A stretch of 64,000 nucleotides of DNA. Source: Miscanthus floridulus (taxonomy: Eukaryota > Streptophyta > Magnoliopsida > Poales > Poaceae). Below are positions 33,546-45,322 of this stretch, piece by piece. Under the pieces are notes generated by a model. The model searched no databases. It was not told the origin of the DNA and saw nothing but the letters and a program-made list of their open reading frames with translations. Both the position numbers and the translations under genes were made by a program. The stretch spans positions 94,610,802-94,674,801 of the forward strand of contig NC_089581.1 of assembly GCF_019320115.1 (NCBI RefSeq), read 5' to 3'. The first letter of the stretch is position 1; every line of letters begins with the position of its first letter.

Positions 33546-33554
33546 CTTAAATAG
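33546..33554 (-). promoter_or_regulatory. Predicted TATA box of LTR A
   Basis: CTATTTAAG on the minus strand. It is about 50 bp downstream of the CGG palindrome block in the sense direction, the same spacing as in B and D. Confidence 0.45.
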
Positions 33555-33599
33555 AAGCCCCCACGAAATAGAGCCGTTATACCCCTTCACTGGGCATAA

Positions 33600-34085
33600 C
33601 ACGGGCTGACCGGACGTTGCAGTCCAACTGACCAGACGCAGCACCGGACGCTCTGGTCGTGAATACTAGACGCGTTCGGTCGGCATACCAGACGTGTCCG
33701 GTAGCCCCCAGACTGCCACATGTCTAGTTCAAACAAACTTAGCTGTTGCTGCCCCTTCAACTGATGACCGGACGCTCACACCAGACGCAGAGTCAGAAAT
33801 GATCGGACGCTCAGCCGCTGTGTCCGGTCAAGTCCAGTAAGCCTCCAGGGCCGACCAGACGAGTCAGTTAGACACTGACCGGACGCTGAGCCTCAGCGTC
33901 CGGTTGTGTACAGTAAGCATCCTTGCTTGACCAGACGCATCCGGTGATACCGGACCGGACGCTGCCAGCGTCCAATCGGCTGTCCTCCGTATACTGCTGT
34001 TTCTGATTCACACCAGACATGTCCGGTGTGGCGACCGGATGCGTCCGGTCGCTGGGTCTGTCGCCAAGATACCGGACACGTCTGG
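33600..34085. promoter_or_regulatory. CGG palindrome block in 5' LTR of A
   Basis: At least a dozen degenerate copies of ACCGGACGC / GCGTCCGGT in both orientations, for example around 33870-33905, 33950-33975, 34010-34050 and 34070-34085. Many contain CG to CA/TG changes compatible with methylation decay. Confidence 0.75.
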
Positions 34086-34594
34086 TCACTCTGTAACCAG
34101 CGCAACTAACTCCTCTTCAACTCTATCTTCTTCACCCTTGCTCAAATGTGCCAACCACCAAATGTATCACCTTGTGCACATGTGTTAGCATATTTTCACA
34201 AACATTTTCAAGGGTGTTAGCACTCCACTAGATCCTAAATGCATATGCTTTGAGTTAGAGCATCTAGTGGCACTTTGATAACCGCATTCCGATATGAGTT
34301 TCACCCCTCTTAGTAGTACGGCTATCAAACCTAAATGTGATCATACTCTCTAAGTGTCTTGATCACTAAAACAAAATAGCTCCTATGGTTTATACCTTTG
34401 CCTTGAGCTTTTTGTTTTTCTCTTTCTTCTTTCCAAGTCCAAGCACTTGATCATCATTATGATATCAACATCATCATGCTATGATCTTCATTTGCTTCAT
34501 CACTTGGAGTGTGCTACCTATCTCATGATCACTTGATAAACTAGGTTAGCACTTAGGGTTTCATCAATTCACCAAAACCAAACTAGAGCTTTCA

Positions 34595-34599
34595 GCTTG
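34595..34599. repeat. Candidate target-site duplication (GCTTG) of element A
   Basis: First five bases of element B after LTR A. The matching left copy lies outside the window, so this is positional only. Confidence 0.4.
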
Positions 34600-35910
34600 T
34601 AGTAGAGGTGAGTTTCTTCTATCAACCACTTGAGGTGGAGGGTGTGGAGCATCAACATCTTGTGCTTGTGTCACCATTTGCTCATGGGAGACATGAGTAT
34701 CTTCATTTTCTACTCTCCCATCTTTTTCACCATCTTGTGGCACACTTGATTAAGAAAGTGAATTGATCACTTGTACATCACCTTCATCATCATTAGGCTT
34801 GATGTCTCCAACCGGAATATTCTTCATGGCCTCCCTCAATGGTTCATCACCTACATCATCAAGATTCTCATGTGCTCGTTGGGAGCCGTTAGATTCATCA
34901 AATTCCACATCATATGTTTCTTCAACCAAGCCGGTGGCATGATTAAATACTCTATATGTTTTGGACTTTGATGAGTAACCAACAAGAAAACCAATATCAC
35001 AATGCCTTTGAAACTTCCCTAGGTGTTGCCGCTTCTTGTAGATGTAGCATTTGTAACCAAACACCCAAAAGAATGAGACGTCCGGCTTCTTCCCATTGAG
35101 CAACTCATAAGGTGTCTTGCCAAGAAACTTTTGAAGGAATAGGCGATTGGATGCATAACATACGGTGTTGATAGCTTCCGCCCATAGAGCTTCAGGTGTG
35201 TTGTACTCATCAAGCATTGTTCTTGCAAGTGTGATAAGTGTCCGGTTCTTTCTCTCAACTACACCATTTTGTTGAGGAGTATATGTTGCGGAGACCTCAT
35301 GCTTGATCCCAACTTCATCACAATAGGCTTCTATGTTTGTGTTGTCAAATTCTTTGTCGTTGTCACTTCTAATCTTCTTGAACTTCACTTCAAATTCATT
35401 TTGTGCTCTCTTGGCAAACTTCTTAAAGCATGATGCAACTTTGGATTTGTCATGAAGGAAAAATACCCATGTGTATCTTGAATAGTCATCAACAATCATA
35501 AGACAATAAAGATTTCCTCCCAAACTCTTATATGTTGTTGGTCCAAATAAGTCCATGTGAAGGAGTTCTAGCACTCTTGTGGTTGACATGAAAGCTTTTG
35601 TTGGATGAGTATTTGCAACTTGCTTACCGGCTTGACATGCACTACAAAGCTTGTCCTTCTCAAACTTCACATCCTTCAACCCTCTCACCAAATCATTCTT
35701 CATTAGCTTCTTGAGTGAGCTCATCCTAACATGAGCAAGTCTTCTATGCCATAGCCACCCAAGTGTTGTTTTGGTGAATAGGCATGTCTTCAAGTTAGCA
35801 TCTTCAGAGGTGAAATCCACTAAATATAGGTTGTTGTATCTAAATCCTTTGAATATCACTTGATCATCATCCTTCTTAGATACAACAACTTCCTTCTCAG
35901 TAAACAAGCA
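34600..35910 (-). pseudogene. Element B integrase
   Basis: A 385-codon open frame (35907-34750) carries HRRLAHVRMSSLKKL and CSACQAGK (zinc motif), LLHMDLFGP, IVDDYSRYTWVFF, KIRSDNDKEFDN, YTPQQNGVVERKNRTL and YELLNGKKPDVSFFW. The catalytic D, D and E are all present. The Gly after the second Asp-Asn is Asp here; element D keeps SDNGKEF. A stop at 34750 lies in the linker, and the frame is also cut upstream near 35908. Confidence 0.92.
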
Positions 35911-36180
35911 TAGAAGCCAAGATCACACAATTGTCCAATGGATAGCAAGTTGAAGCTCAATGAAGCAACATATAACACATTTGAGATAGAATGATCATTT
36001 GATATTGCCACTTTGCCCAATCCTTTAACCTTGCCCTTTGAATTATCTCCAAATGTGATTCTTTCTTGTCAATCTACTTCTTCATCTAGTGAGGTGAACA
36101 TACGAGGATCACCGGTCATATGTTGTGTGCAACCACTATCAATAACCCAATGACTTCCACCGGTCTTGTAGTTCACCTAC
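35911..36180 (-). pseudogene. Element B protease and pre-integrase remnant
   Basis: Collinear with 62200-62450 of D. Shows the Copia protease active-site region (VIDSGCTQHMTGDPR) followed by ITFGDNSKGKVKG and LYVASLSFNLLSIGQLC. Stops at about 36070 (Gly/Gln region) and 35915 break it. Confidence 0.8.
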
Positions 36181-36189
36181 ACACAAGAG

Positions 36190-38625
36190 ATCAAGCTTTA
36201 GGAACCCAAACTTATTGAGGGCCCTTCACCTTCTCAACAAGTGACTTTGCTACCCAAATTTTCTTAGGCCTATTCTTGTTGGGAGGTCCTAAGAATATGA
36301 CTTTCATCTTTCTGCTAGAATCCTTTCTAAGCATGTAATGAGCATTGAAAGCAAAAGGTCTAGCATGCTTGGGCAAGGGTTGTGGTGGTGGAGTTTGACA
36401 CTCATAGGCAAAGTGGCCTTCTTGTCCACACTCAAAACATCTCTTTGGCTTTGGCTTTGACTTGTATTATTGTTGAGCTTGAGCCTTCTTCTCTTGGTTT
36501 GCCAAGTACCCAATACCACTTCTATCCATCTTCATGACAGTGTTCATTAGTTGCTCACTTTGAAGATGCTTGCCTCTTGTGAATTTGCTCAATCCAATCT
36601 TAAGATGCTCTTTCTCTAACTTGAGCTTCTTGTTCTCTTCCTTGAGTGCATCATTGTTTTTCTCTTCCTTGAGTTTCTTGTTCTCTTCTTTGAGCTTCTC
36701 ATTCTCAAGAATCAAGTCACCATCATGATCAAGAGTTTCTAGCACTATAGTGTTGGTGGTTTTGAGCTCTTCAAGATCTTTCTTTAGCTTTTCATTGTCA
36801 TTCTTGAGCTTGACATACTCATCATAATTATCGGTCTCAACCACTTGCTTGCCCTTGCTACTAGAACTTTGCTCAATACTCTCAATGATCAAATCATCAC
36901 ATGATGTAGCTATATCAATCTTAACAACATCGTTAGTAGCATCATGTGGCTCATTGGATAAATATTCTTGAGCAATGATAAGATTATCATGATTAATCTT
37001 GAGAGTTGTATATTCATCTTTTAGCATATTATGGCTAGTGATGAGCTCATTATGTATCCTCTCAAGTTTATCATGTTTTTCTTTAAGCTCTTTCTTAGAA
37101 GATTTGAGCTCCTTGAGTTTGGATGATATAGCATCATTTGCTTCTCTAAGCTCAACACTAGCCTTTTAGGCTATATCACATTTAGCTAAAAGAGAATCAT
37201 TCTTAGCTTCTAGCTTGTCATTCTTAGCTCTAGTCTTTCTAATGATCCTAGTATATTTGTTTAGCAATTTGACAAGTTCATCATATGAAGGTGATTCAAA
37301 TTCATCATCATCACTACCACTATCACAGTCATCATTGTTAGCATGATCATCACTACTACTATCATCATCATTTGATACCTTTCGTTCACCCTTGGCCATA
37401 AGGCATAGGTGTGTAGAGGATGATAGCGGTAGTGTCAGTGAAGATGATGAAGAGTCAATCACAATGGCAGACACCTTCTCATTGTCACTATCATCATCGG
37501 ATGAGCAACTTGATGATTCAATGTCCGTGAGCCAATCACCGATGATGTATGCCTTTCCACTTTTATTCTTCTTGTGGAAGTCCTTCTTCTTGCCACCTCT
37601 CTTCTTGTATGGCTTGTTTTTCTTCTTCTCATCTTCTTCATTGCTTGAGTCATCTTTCTTGCCCTTGTACTTGTTCTTAAAATTGTCTTTCTTGGGCTTG
37701 GTGCATTGGTGTGCTAGATGACCAAGTTCTCCACAATTATAGCAATCCATCTTGGAGATTGGCTTCCTTCTAGAGTTAGTGAAGAACTTCTTCTTGCCAT
37801 CAAACTTGATGCCACTCTTGTTGAGCTTCTTTAGCATCTTGGCGGTTCTTCTCACCATGAGAGCAAGACTAGCATCATCAACTTCATCATCACTTGAGCT
37901 CTCATACTCAAGCCTTGCTTTGCCCTTCTCTTGGCTAGCTTTGAATGCTAAGTCTTTTTCTTTCGTCTTTGTAGAGGATGAGGCACCTTGAGGTGTGATG
38001 TGCATGTACATCTCATGAGCATTGATCTTTCCCAAGATTTGTGTCGGTGTAGCGGTGGAAAGATCACCTTGATGAAGCACGGTCATAATATGCCCATATT
38101 TATCAATGGGGAGGACACTCAAAATCTTTCTTACAACGTCGGATGGTTGCATTTGAGAAGTCCAAGCCCATTGACTTCCTCTACAAGAACATTCAAACGT
38201 GAGTATATTTCATTAGCACTCTCTTTGGGAAGCATCTCAAATGAATTTAGCTTTTTCATAACAAGATGATAGCGTTCCTTACGCTCGCTCTTTGTTCCCT
38301 CATGGAGCGCACAAATATCTGACCATAGTGCATGGGCGTCTTTGTGGTTCCTCACCCGGTTAAACACATCTTTGCTAAGGCCTCTAAAGATGGTGTTTCG
38401 AGCCTTTGCATTCCTTTTCTCAAAATTCACCTCATCACCTTGTAGGTGTGTAGCATCCTAAGGTTTTGGGAAGCCTTGTGAGGCGGCTCTAAGTATTCCA
38501 ACATCTAGAGCTTCTAAATATGCCTCCATGCAGATTTTCCAATAAGGAAAATCATCTCCCTCAAAGATAGGAGGAGGACCATCCCCATGAGAAATCTTTC
38601 TCTAGACAGTTAAGTCTAAAAACAT
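36190..38625 (-). pseudogene. Element B Gag
   Basis: Starts MFLDLTV at 38625, 18 bp from the leftmost base of the PBS block. TAG codons at about 38602 and 38458 interrupt the N-terminus (PPPIFEGDDFPYWK, MEAYLEALD). The capsid core is at 38430-38131 (FRGLSKDVFNRVRNHKDAHALW). The first CCHC knuckle (CYNCGELGHLAHQC) lies within 38152-37166, then Ser/Asp runs, then coiled coil (EKLKEENKKLKEEKN) at 37027-36467. A second knuckle (CFECGQEGHFAYEC) lies at about 36440. Frames are split by stops near 37166 and 36467 and by one overlap shift at 38140. Confidence 0.88.
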
Positions 38626-38633
38626 GAGCACGA

Positions 38634-38646
38634 GGCTCTGATACCA
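38634..38646 (-). promoter_or_regulatory. Primer binding site of element B
   Basis: TGGTATCAGAGCC on the minus strand, two bases from LTR B. Confidence 0.9.
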
Positions 38647-39344
38647 ATTGAAAGGATCAAGATGCCCAAGAGGGGGGTGAATTGGGCTAATTCTAAAATT
38701 CTTTGCAATAATTAAACCCTACGGTTAGCCCAATTAACCACTTGTGCCTAGAAAGTGTTTCTATTGATCTACCACACAAAAGTTTAGCAACCTATGTTCC
38801 AATACTACTCTAGCATGGCAATTCTATGAATGTAAATGACAAGAATTGAATTGCTCAAAGTAAAGAGAGAAGGAGGAACGCGGTGATGTTTTGTCAAGGT
38901 ATCGGAGAGTCGCCACTCTCCACTAGTCCTCGTTGGAGCACCCACGCAAGGGTGTAGCTCCCCCTTGATCCGTGCAAGGATCAAGTGCTCTCTACGGGTT
39001 GATTCTTTGACACTCCGTCATGGTGAATCACCCACAACCGCTCACAACTTGAGTTGGGTCACCCACAAGCTCCGCCGGATGATCACCAAGCTCCCAATCA
39101 CCACTAAGCCGTCTAGGTGATGGCGATCACCAAGAGTAACAAGCATGAACTCTCACTTGACCACGACAAGCCTAATGAGAAGGGTGGATGCACACTTTGC
39201 TACTCTTGCTTTCACTAATGAGGGCTCTCTTTGGGATTCTCAAATCTCAATCACCTCACTAGGACCTTGCTCTTCTTGGCACTCTCAAGGGTGTTTCTCA
39301 ACTGTTGGAATGAGCAAAAGTACCCCCACACACAAATGGAGGAA

Positions 39345-39353
39345 GTATTTATA
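39345..39353 (-). promoter_or_regulatory. Predicted TATA box of LTR B
   Basis: TATAAATAC on the minus strand, about 45 bp downstream of the first CGG motif in the sense direction. Confidence 0.55.
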
Positions 39354-39395
39354 CACATGGCTAAAAAACAAACTGTTATGTGCCTCTACGGGTTG

Positions 39396-39660
39396 ACCAG
39401 ACGCTCCGGTCAGTTCTCCCCAAACTCCAGTGTTTAAGTTGTGATCGGACGCTAGACAACGTCCGGTCAGCACTGACCGGATGCGTCCGGTCACGATTTT
39501 CCCTCTCTAGAACATTATTGGAGTCGACCGGATGCTGGGACCCAGTGTCCGGTCACTCACCTCTCATCGTCTGGTCGCACCAGATGAAATCACCTTGATC
39601 AAATGAACTGACCGGACTCTATGCCAGCATCCGGTCACTCCGGAACCAGCGTCCGTTCAG
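39396..39660. promoter_or_regulatory. CGG palindrome block in LTR B
   Basis: Repeated GACCGGACGCT and GCGTCCGGTC forms in both orientations, for example near 39475-39493, 39528-39553 and 39610-39636. Confidence 0.7.
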
Positions 39661-40097
39661 CATTTGACCCTCCATTCACTTCCAACTCTCGATCATACGT
39701 GAATGAAGTTTGCTCCAATGGATCTAAGGGCTTTTTAGGAGCTACCTAGTGCTAGATTTAGCAAGTGTGCACCACACCTAACTCACTAGACTCACCAAGG
39801 TCAAGCTACCCATCTATACCCCCCTTAATAGTATGGCCAAAGGAAAAACAAAGTCCTAAACTACTCTAAGTATCTCCTCAACACCAAACGACACTTAGAA
39901 CTAGTCCATCCTTAACCTTGTCATCCATCCTTTGAAAACCAAAATGATTTCCAACGTCGGGGCATACCACTATGATAGCCCAATCGATCTCCATTAACGT
40001 GACCTAACTTAATTGCCTCTGCAAAACACATGTTAGTCACAGTAATCACGTATTGTCATTAATCACCGAAACCCAACTAGGGGCCTAGATGCTTTCA

Positions 40098-40810
40098 CCG
40101 ACATGCCATTCTTTCATCATTGGGCTATTGAGGCTGCCATGTTTAAGGGACTTAGAGAGCCTCAGTTGTGAAGGTGCCTCGACGAAGTCCCTGCAAGAAA
40201 AACCACACTATGGCACTATGAGAAAACTACACAGTTATCTGAATTTGGGGTGTGTTGAATAGATTATTTCAACCATTGTGCCAACAAGAACCAAAGCATT
40301 GCCAGTTCCTAGTACAAGAACTTTACATTTTTTATATATGTTTATGGACTAGTTCATATAACCTCTGGTTTATGTCTATCTATTGGATGTATGGGATGGA
40401 AACCATCTATATCAATGCTATTATGACTTGGCTTTCACTAGATTTTAGATGATAGTTAGACATGATTTCAGATTTGAAATATTATTTATGTATTTGTATA
40501 GAGACTTATTCTAGAGATTTTCATGGTTCTGTGGTTCTAACATTGATCTGTGGTGAATTTCTTATATTATTTAACTTTTTCTATTTTTCTTGATTTTTAC
40601 GATATTTTTGAGACATTGTTTTCAATTCTTCAATGGTGACAAGCAGCTCCAGAGAAACCAATCAGCATCAGCTGAACTCTTGCTCTCGTGAGTCCTCACA
40701 ATGGGATGCCAAACAACCATGGGAAAACTCCCCCATACCTATCAACGCGTGTGGTTGTTTTCCTGGGGTTTATTCACCCGTGCTGCCAAAGTAAGCCATA
40801 CCAGGATGCC
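40098..40810. other. Spacer between elements B and C, unassigned
   Basis: No gene recognised. It is AT-rich in the middle (about 40320-40620), with a short open frame at 40252-40452 of no known similarity. The first 60 bases read an open plus-strand peptide (MPFFHHWAIEAAMFKGLREP) that may be the tail of an older coding fragment. I cannot name it. Confidence 0.4.
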
Positions 40811-40950
40811 TTCAACAAGCTCGATGTAAGGAAGCTGCATGCAGTGTAGTCTCCATTGGCATTGTCCCTGGGTGGCGTGTCATGCCCCTGAGCACAATAT
40901 CTCTCTCTTTGATATTCGGCGATGCGGTACACTACCAGAAGGAGACACTC
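40811..40950 (+). pseudogene. Gypsy polyprotein fragment (protease/RT spacer, Tat-like)
   Basis: The plus strand reads QDAFNKLDVRKLHAV, then after a small deletion IGIVPGWRVMPLSTISLSLIF and FGDAVHYQKETL. This resembles the FHGIVPG...PLGxIxLxVxFG...RxExLxFEV segment of grass Tat-clade Gypsy polyproteins. It stops exactly at the LTR of element C, which was inserted into it. Opposite strand to all the larger elements, so it is probably the older host sequence. Family assignment is from remembered consensus only. Confidence 0.5.
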
Positions 40951-41835
40951 TGAAAGGTCCTAAATAGCTAGAGGGGGTGAATAGCCTATAAAAATTCTAC
41001 ACAGACACTAAAGCAACTTGTTAGATAACTAAATGGTGAAATGTAACTTTCTCTAGCTCTACACAAAAGGCAAACCACCTACCAACAATTCTAGTCAATT
41101 ATGATCACTAGGCACTCAATGACTATGTCTCTATTCTCTACACTAGTTGAGCTACCTAAGAACTAATTACAACTAAGAGGCTAAGCTACACAACTAGCTA
41201 TAACTACCACAATCTCTACACAAAGTAAATACACCAAGTAATACAAGAGAGTGGTAGAGGAGATATACCGCCATGGCAAGTGATCAATCAATGAATACCA
41301 AAGAATACCGAGGAGACAATGATGACACAATGATTTTTCCTTTGAGGTTCACTTGCTTGCCGGCAAGCTAGTCCCTGTTGTGGTGATTTAGTCACTTGGA
41401 TGCTCACGCGCTAATAGGCATCATACGCCTAACCCACAATCGGACGCCGCAGAACTAACACAAGATAAGGATCCACAAGCCACGCGCAATCCACTAGAGT
41501 TGTCTTTCATGATCTCCCACAGGAAAGGCATAAGAACCCCTCACAAGCACCACGATCAGAGCCGACAACAATCACCAATAGACGCTCAATGATCCTCCAA
41601 TCACCGGGCCATCTAGGTGTCAGCAAACACTAAAAGTAACAAGATCTCCACCAGCCCAAAATGCCCAACTAGTGCCACAAGTGCAAGACCACTAAGCAAT
41701 GCACTAGAGGCTCTCCAATCTCACTCAAATGATGAAATCAAGTGTGCAAGTGAGTGGATTGTATTTTCTCAGCTCCCAAAGGGTGTACTCAGGTGTGGGA
41801 AGTGCCAAGATAGTGGCCAAGGCTGGCCACCACCT

Positions 41836-41846
41836 CTATTTATAAG
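41836..41846 (-). promoter_or_regulatory. Predicted TATA box of LTR C
   Basis: CTTATAAATAG on the minus strand, just downstream in the sense direction of a GC-rich inverted-repeat block. Confidence 0.55.
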
Positions 41847-41889
41847 CCCACCAACAAAACTAGCTGTTATACCCCTTGGTGCAATTTCT

Positions 41890-42330
41890 GCATGGGCGCC
41901 GGACAGGAGGCAGTGGCACCGGACATGCCAAGGCGGTGCCCCAACGGTCGATTTCCAATGGCTAAGAAACTAGCCATTGATCATCGGATAGACGGTGGCG
42001 GTGGCACCACCCTAGGGGGCGGTGACCACCCAGGCCAAACCACCAAAATCCCAAGTCTTTGGAAAAAAGCGACGAAGGCACCGGACATAGGGCGATGGTG
42101 CCCATGGCGGTGACCACCCTGGTTTTCCCTACTCTCTGGATAAAAGGGGTGGTGGCACCGGATAGCCCCTCGATGGTGCACCGCCCTCACCATGGTGGTG
42201 TACACCGGTCACAGCGGTGACACCCCCTTCTCTGCTGCTAAGTCCCAAGGCCAGGTGGGCACCGCCCTAGGGATGGCGGTGCCACCGAAGAGGCAGGGGT
42301 GGTGCCCCTAGGGCAGCACCCCGAGTCCAA
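41890..42330. repeat. GC-rich inverted-repeat block in LTR C
   Basis: Many GGCACCG / CGGTGCC motifs in both orientations. One inverted repeat has 9-bp arms GGCACCGCC at 42258-42266 and GGCGGTGCC at 42275-42283. It occupies the position of the CGG palindromes in LTR A but has a different core. Confidence 0.65.
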
Positions 42331-42826
42331 TGATGCCTCCTTTCTTCACCTTTGCCAAAGTGCTAACACTCCAAGTGTTCCACTATCACATGCAAGTGTG
42401 TTAGCATTTTCACAATCATTTTCCAAAGGTTAATTACTTCTCACTGATTATGCACTAGGCCTAAATGCAAGGTATGTATTCCAACACCTAGTGCCACTAG
42501 ATGATCGAGTTGTCCGATGAGAACTCCCCTCTAAATAGTACACCCATCTATCCTAAATATGATCACACTCTCTATAGTGTCTTGATCACCAAAACAAAAA
42601 TGCTCCTATAAAATAGACCTTTGCCTTGAGCCATTTTGTTTTTTCTCTTTCTTCTTTTCCATGTGTAGAGCTTGATCACCATCATCACATGTCCACCAAC
42701 ATTACCATGGACTTCATCTTTGCTCCATCACTTGGCTTGGACCAACCTATCTCAATTCCACACTTAGAGCATAGGGTTAGTCCAAATGGGTTTCATCAAT
42801 TAACCAAAACTAAACTAGAGCTTTCA

Positions 42827-43945
42827 ATCTCTCCCTTTTGGTAATTGATGACAACCCTTTCACAAAGATATGAATTGAAATCATTTTGAATCCATGTTGC
42901 TTGCCCAAGCATTTTTACCATGTGTAAAGGATTTGGACAAGTTCCATGAACCTAAATTGGTAGCATTTGCTCCCCCAACATATGTGCTAAGAGTTTGGAT
43001 TGAAGCTTGCACATATGCATAAATAGGAAAAGTGAGAGGGCATTGTCTACCAAATGATGCTAAGGTGTAAGAGATGGACCTTTGAAGCATGATACCAATC
43101 GGAGTGCATTAATAATACCATCCTTAGCACCATTGTTAGTTAGATAGCTCTTGCAAAACACAAACACTAGATACCTTGTGAGATCAACATTATAAGCAAT
43201 GCTCTAGTACCACTTGTAAATAAGCAAGATAAAATCTAACTATCATCCTATGCATGCTAGTTTTTCATTTCATCAATCAATCCTACAACTAGCATACACC
43301 ATACAAGCATGAATATTGAATTTTAAAACTTGTGACATGCAAGCATACATATGTAGATGCACATTCAAATGCAACATTCAAGTTTATGAGCTTGCTCCCC
43401 ATACTTGTGTGATTAAATTTTAATTGATCCCCACCATTTGTTATTTCTCTATCTCCCCCCTATCTTTGTGAACTACTTCTCCCCCTTTGTCATCAAAGAC
43501 CATAAAAGGTGAGCTCCAATTTTAGATAGATTAGGGTGAAAGTGAGGATCATTTTCCCAAATTTGGTTCAATCTTGATCACTTGCCAAAGAAATTTACCT
43601 CGGTTTGATACAATGGCAAGCTTCTTCACACCTCATTTTAAGGGTTATCTTAACAATGCTGAGTTAAACACTTATAGATCATTTTCTAGATCAAAAACTA
43701 TGTTCACAAGCCCACAAACATGTCATATGCTACCACTAGATCAAGTCAATCACATAAGCAATAGTGGTACCATACAAGCATCAAATTCATTTGATTTTCA
43801 TGAATGAGCCTAAGACATGACAGGAATGTCTAGATGCACTAAACAAGTCCTTAGCAAAGGATGTATGCCATGCCAATCAACTTTTACCTTGCTTTGCTTG
43901 AAGGAAAGGCATGTCATATAAGTGGGGATGCATCAACACATATTT
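42827..43945 (-). other. Element C 3' non-coding tract with multiple PPTs
   Basis: CTCCC-type runs on plus at about 42829, 42970, 43395, 43455 and 43479 (sense AAAGGGGGAG-like). The first abuts the LTR. No coding capacity recognised. Confidence 0.7.
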
Positions 43946-44896
43946 GAGAAATCCAATATGCTCAACTCATTCCTTAGCTTGCAAAACCTCTTCTCATCAA
44001 GTGGCTTGGTGAATATGTTGGCAAGTTGATCTTCGGTGCCCACACTCTCAATTTAAATGTCCCCTTTTTGTTGATGATCTCTTATGAAATGGTGGTGGAC
44101 ATCAATGTGCTTTGTTCTTGCATGTTGAACCGATTGTTGTTTAGCTTGATAGCACTCTCATTGCCACATAGCAATGACACTTTCTTGAGCTTGATTCAAA
44201 GTCATTCAAGGTGGCCTTCATCCAAAGAATTTGTGTACAACAACTACTGGCGGATATGTATTTGGCTTCGGCGGTTGATAATGCAACACTATTTTGCTTC
44301 TTTGCTAACAAATATATAAGTGATCTTCCCAACAATTGACATGTGCCTGATGTGCTCTTTCTTGCCACTTTGCATCCCGCATAATCAGAGTCGGAGTATC
44401 CAACTAACTCAAACTTTGCTCCTTTGGGATACCACAAACCAACATTTTGTGTATGCTTCAAGTACCTCAATATTATCTTTATAGCCTTCAAATGACTTTC
44501 TCTCGGTGAGGCTTGAAACCTTGCACACATGCACACACTAAACATGACATCTGGCCTTAATGCGGTCACATAGAGTAGGCTTCCAAGCATAGACCGATAC
44601 AACTTTTGATCCACCATGTTGCCACTTGCATCATAATCCAAGTTGCCATTTCTTCCCATTGGTGTACTAATGGCCTTTGCTTCGTTCATGCCAAACTTCT
44701 TGAGCATGTCTTTGATGTACTTGCCTTGACTCACAAATGTACCATTCTTCAATTGCTTGATCCGAAGACCAAGGAAGTGACTCAACTCTCCAATCATGGA
44801 CATCTCAAAATCATTGGCCATCATCTTTCCAAACTCTTCACAAAAGTCTTGATTGGTTGATCCAAAGATAATGTCATCCATATAAATTTGCAACAT
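43946..44896 (-). pseudogene. Element C end of RT and RNase H
   Basis: Open for 251 codons (44896-44141): catalytic box [41 protein letters not shown]-type sequence and YSDSDYAGCK. RNase H follows with a frame change near 44200 after LWMKATLNDF, and the terminal part (about 44140-43950) matches 1970-1780 of A. It is uninterrupted where A carries the Gypsy array, so it gives the reference sequence for that target site. Confidence 0.9.
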
Positions 44897-45320
44897 ACAA
44901 ACAAGTCATTTTCAATCTTGGTGAAAAGTGTGGTGTCAACCTTTCCCATCTTGAACCCCTTAGAGAGGAGAAAGTCTCTCAACCTCTCATACCATGCTCT
45001 AGGCTTGCTTCAACCCATATAATGCCTTTCTTAGCTTGTAAACATGGTTGGGCTTCTTGTCATCTTCAAAACCAGGTGGTTGCTCAACATAAACCAATTC
45101 ATTGATGTATCCATTGAGAAATTCACTCTTCACATCCATTTGATAGAGCTTGATGTTGTGGATACAAGCATAGGCTAACAAGATCCTAATTGCTTCTAAT
45201 CTAGCAACTGGAGCATATGTTTCTCCAAAGTCAAGACCGTCCACTTGAGTGTAACCTTGTGCTACTAATCTTGCTTTGTTCCTTACTACTATCCCATCTT
45301 GATCTTGCTTGTTTCTAAAG
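44897..45320 (-). pseudogene. Element C N-terminal RT
   Basis: [29 protein letters not shown] and ALYGLKQA are readable at 45244-44999. A small deletion near 44998 shifts out PRAWYE, and a second shift lies near 44900. Confidence 0.88.
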
Positions 45321-45322
45321 AC

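Larger units (their letters stand above)
27873..34594 (-). mobile_element. Sirevirus-type Copia element A, 5' portion
   Basis: Continuation of A on the other side of the Gypsy array. Reading leftward from the 5' LTR it holds PBS, a large Gag, protease, integrase and RT. Its right end abuts the pol of element B, so A is itself an insertion. Confidence 0.92.
32640..34594 (-). repeat. 5' LTR of element A, 1955 bp
   Basis: Starts TGAAAGGTCC after the PBS and ends GAGCTTTCA against element B coding sequence. It shares start, end and much of the body with the LTR of element C (40951-42826). Confidence 0.93.
34595..40097 (-). mobile_element. Sirevirus-type Copia element B, 5' portion
   Basis: Holds 5' LTR, PBS, Gag, protease and integrase. 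It is cut at its integrase/RT linker by A; the sequence at the cut aligns with 60880-60890 of element D, its close relative. The RT and 3' LTR must lie left of the window. Confidence 0.9.
38649..40097 (-). repeat. 5' LTR of element B, 1449 bp
   Basis: TGAAAGGATC...GATGCTTTCA. The closest relative in the window is the 3' LTR of D (53476-54936, 1461 bp). Confidence 0.92.
40951..42826 (-). repeat. 3' LTR of element C, 1876 bp
   Basis: TGAAAGGTCC at the left and GAGCTTTCA at the right, identical termini to LTR A. The five bases before it (CACTC, 40946-40950) are the candidate target duplication; the partner is not seen. Confidence 0.9.
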
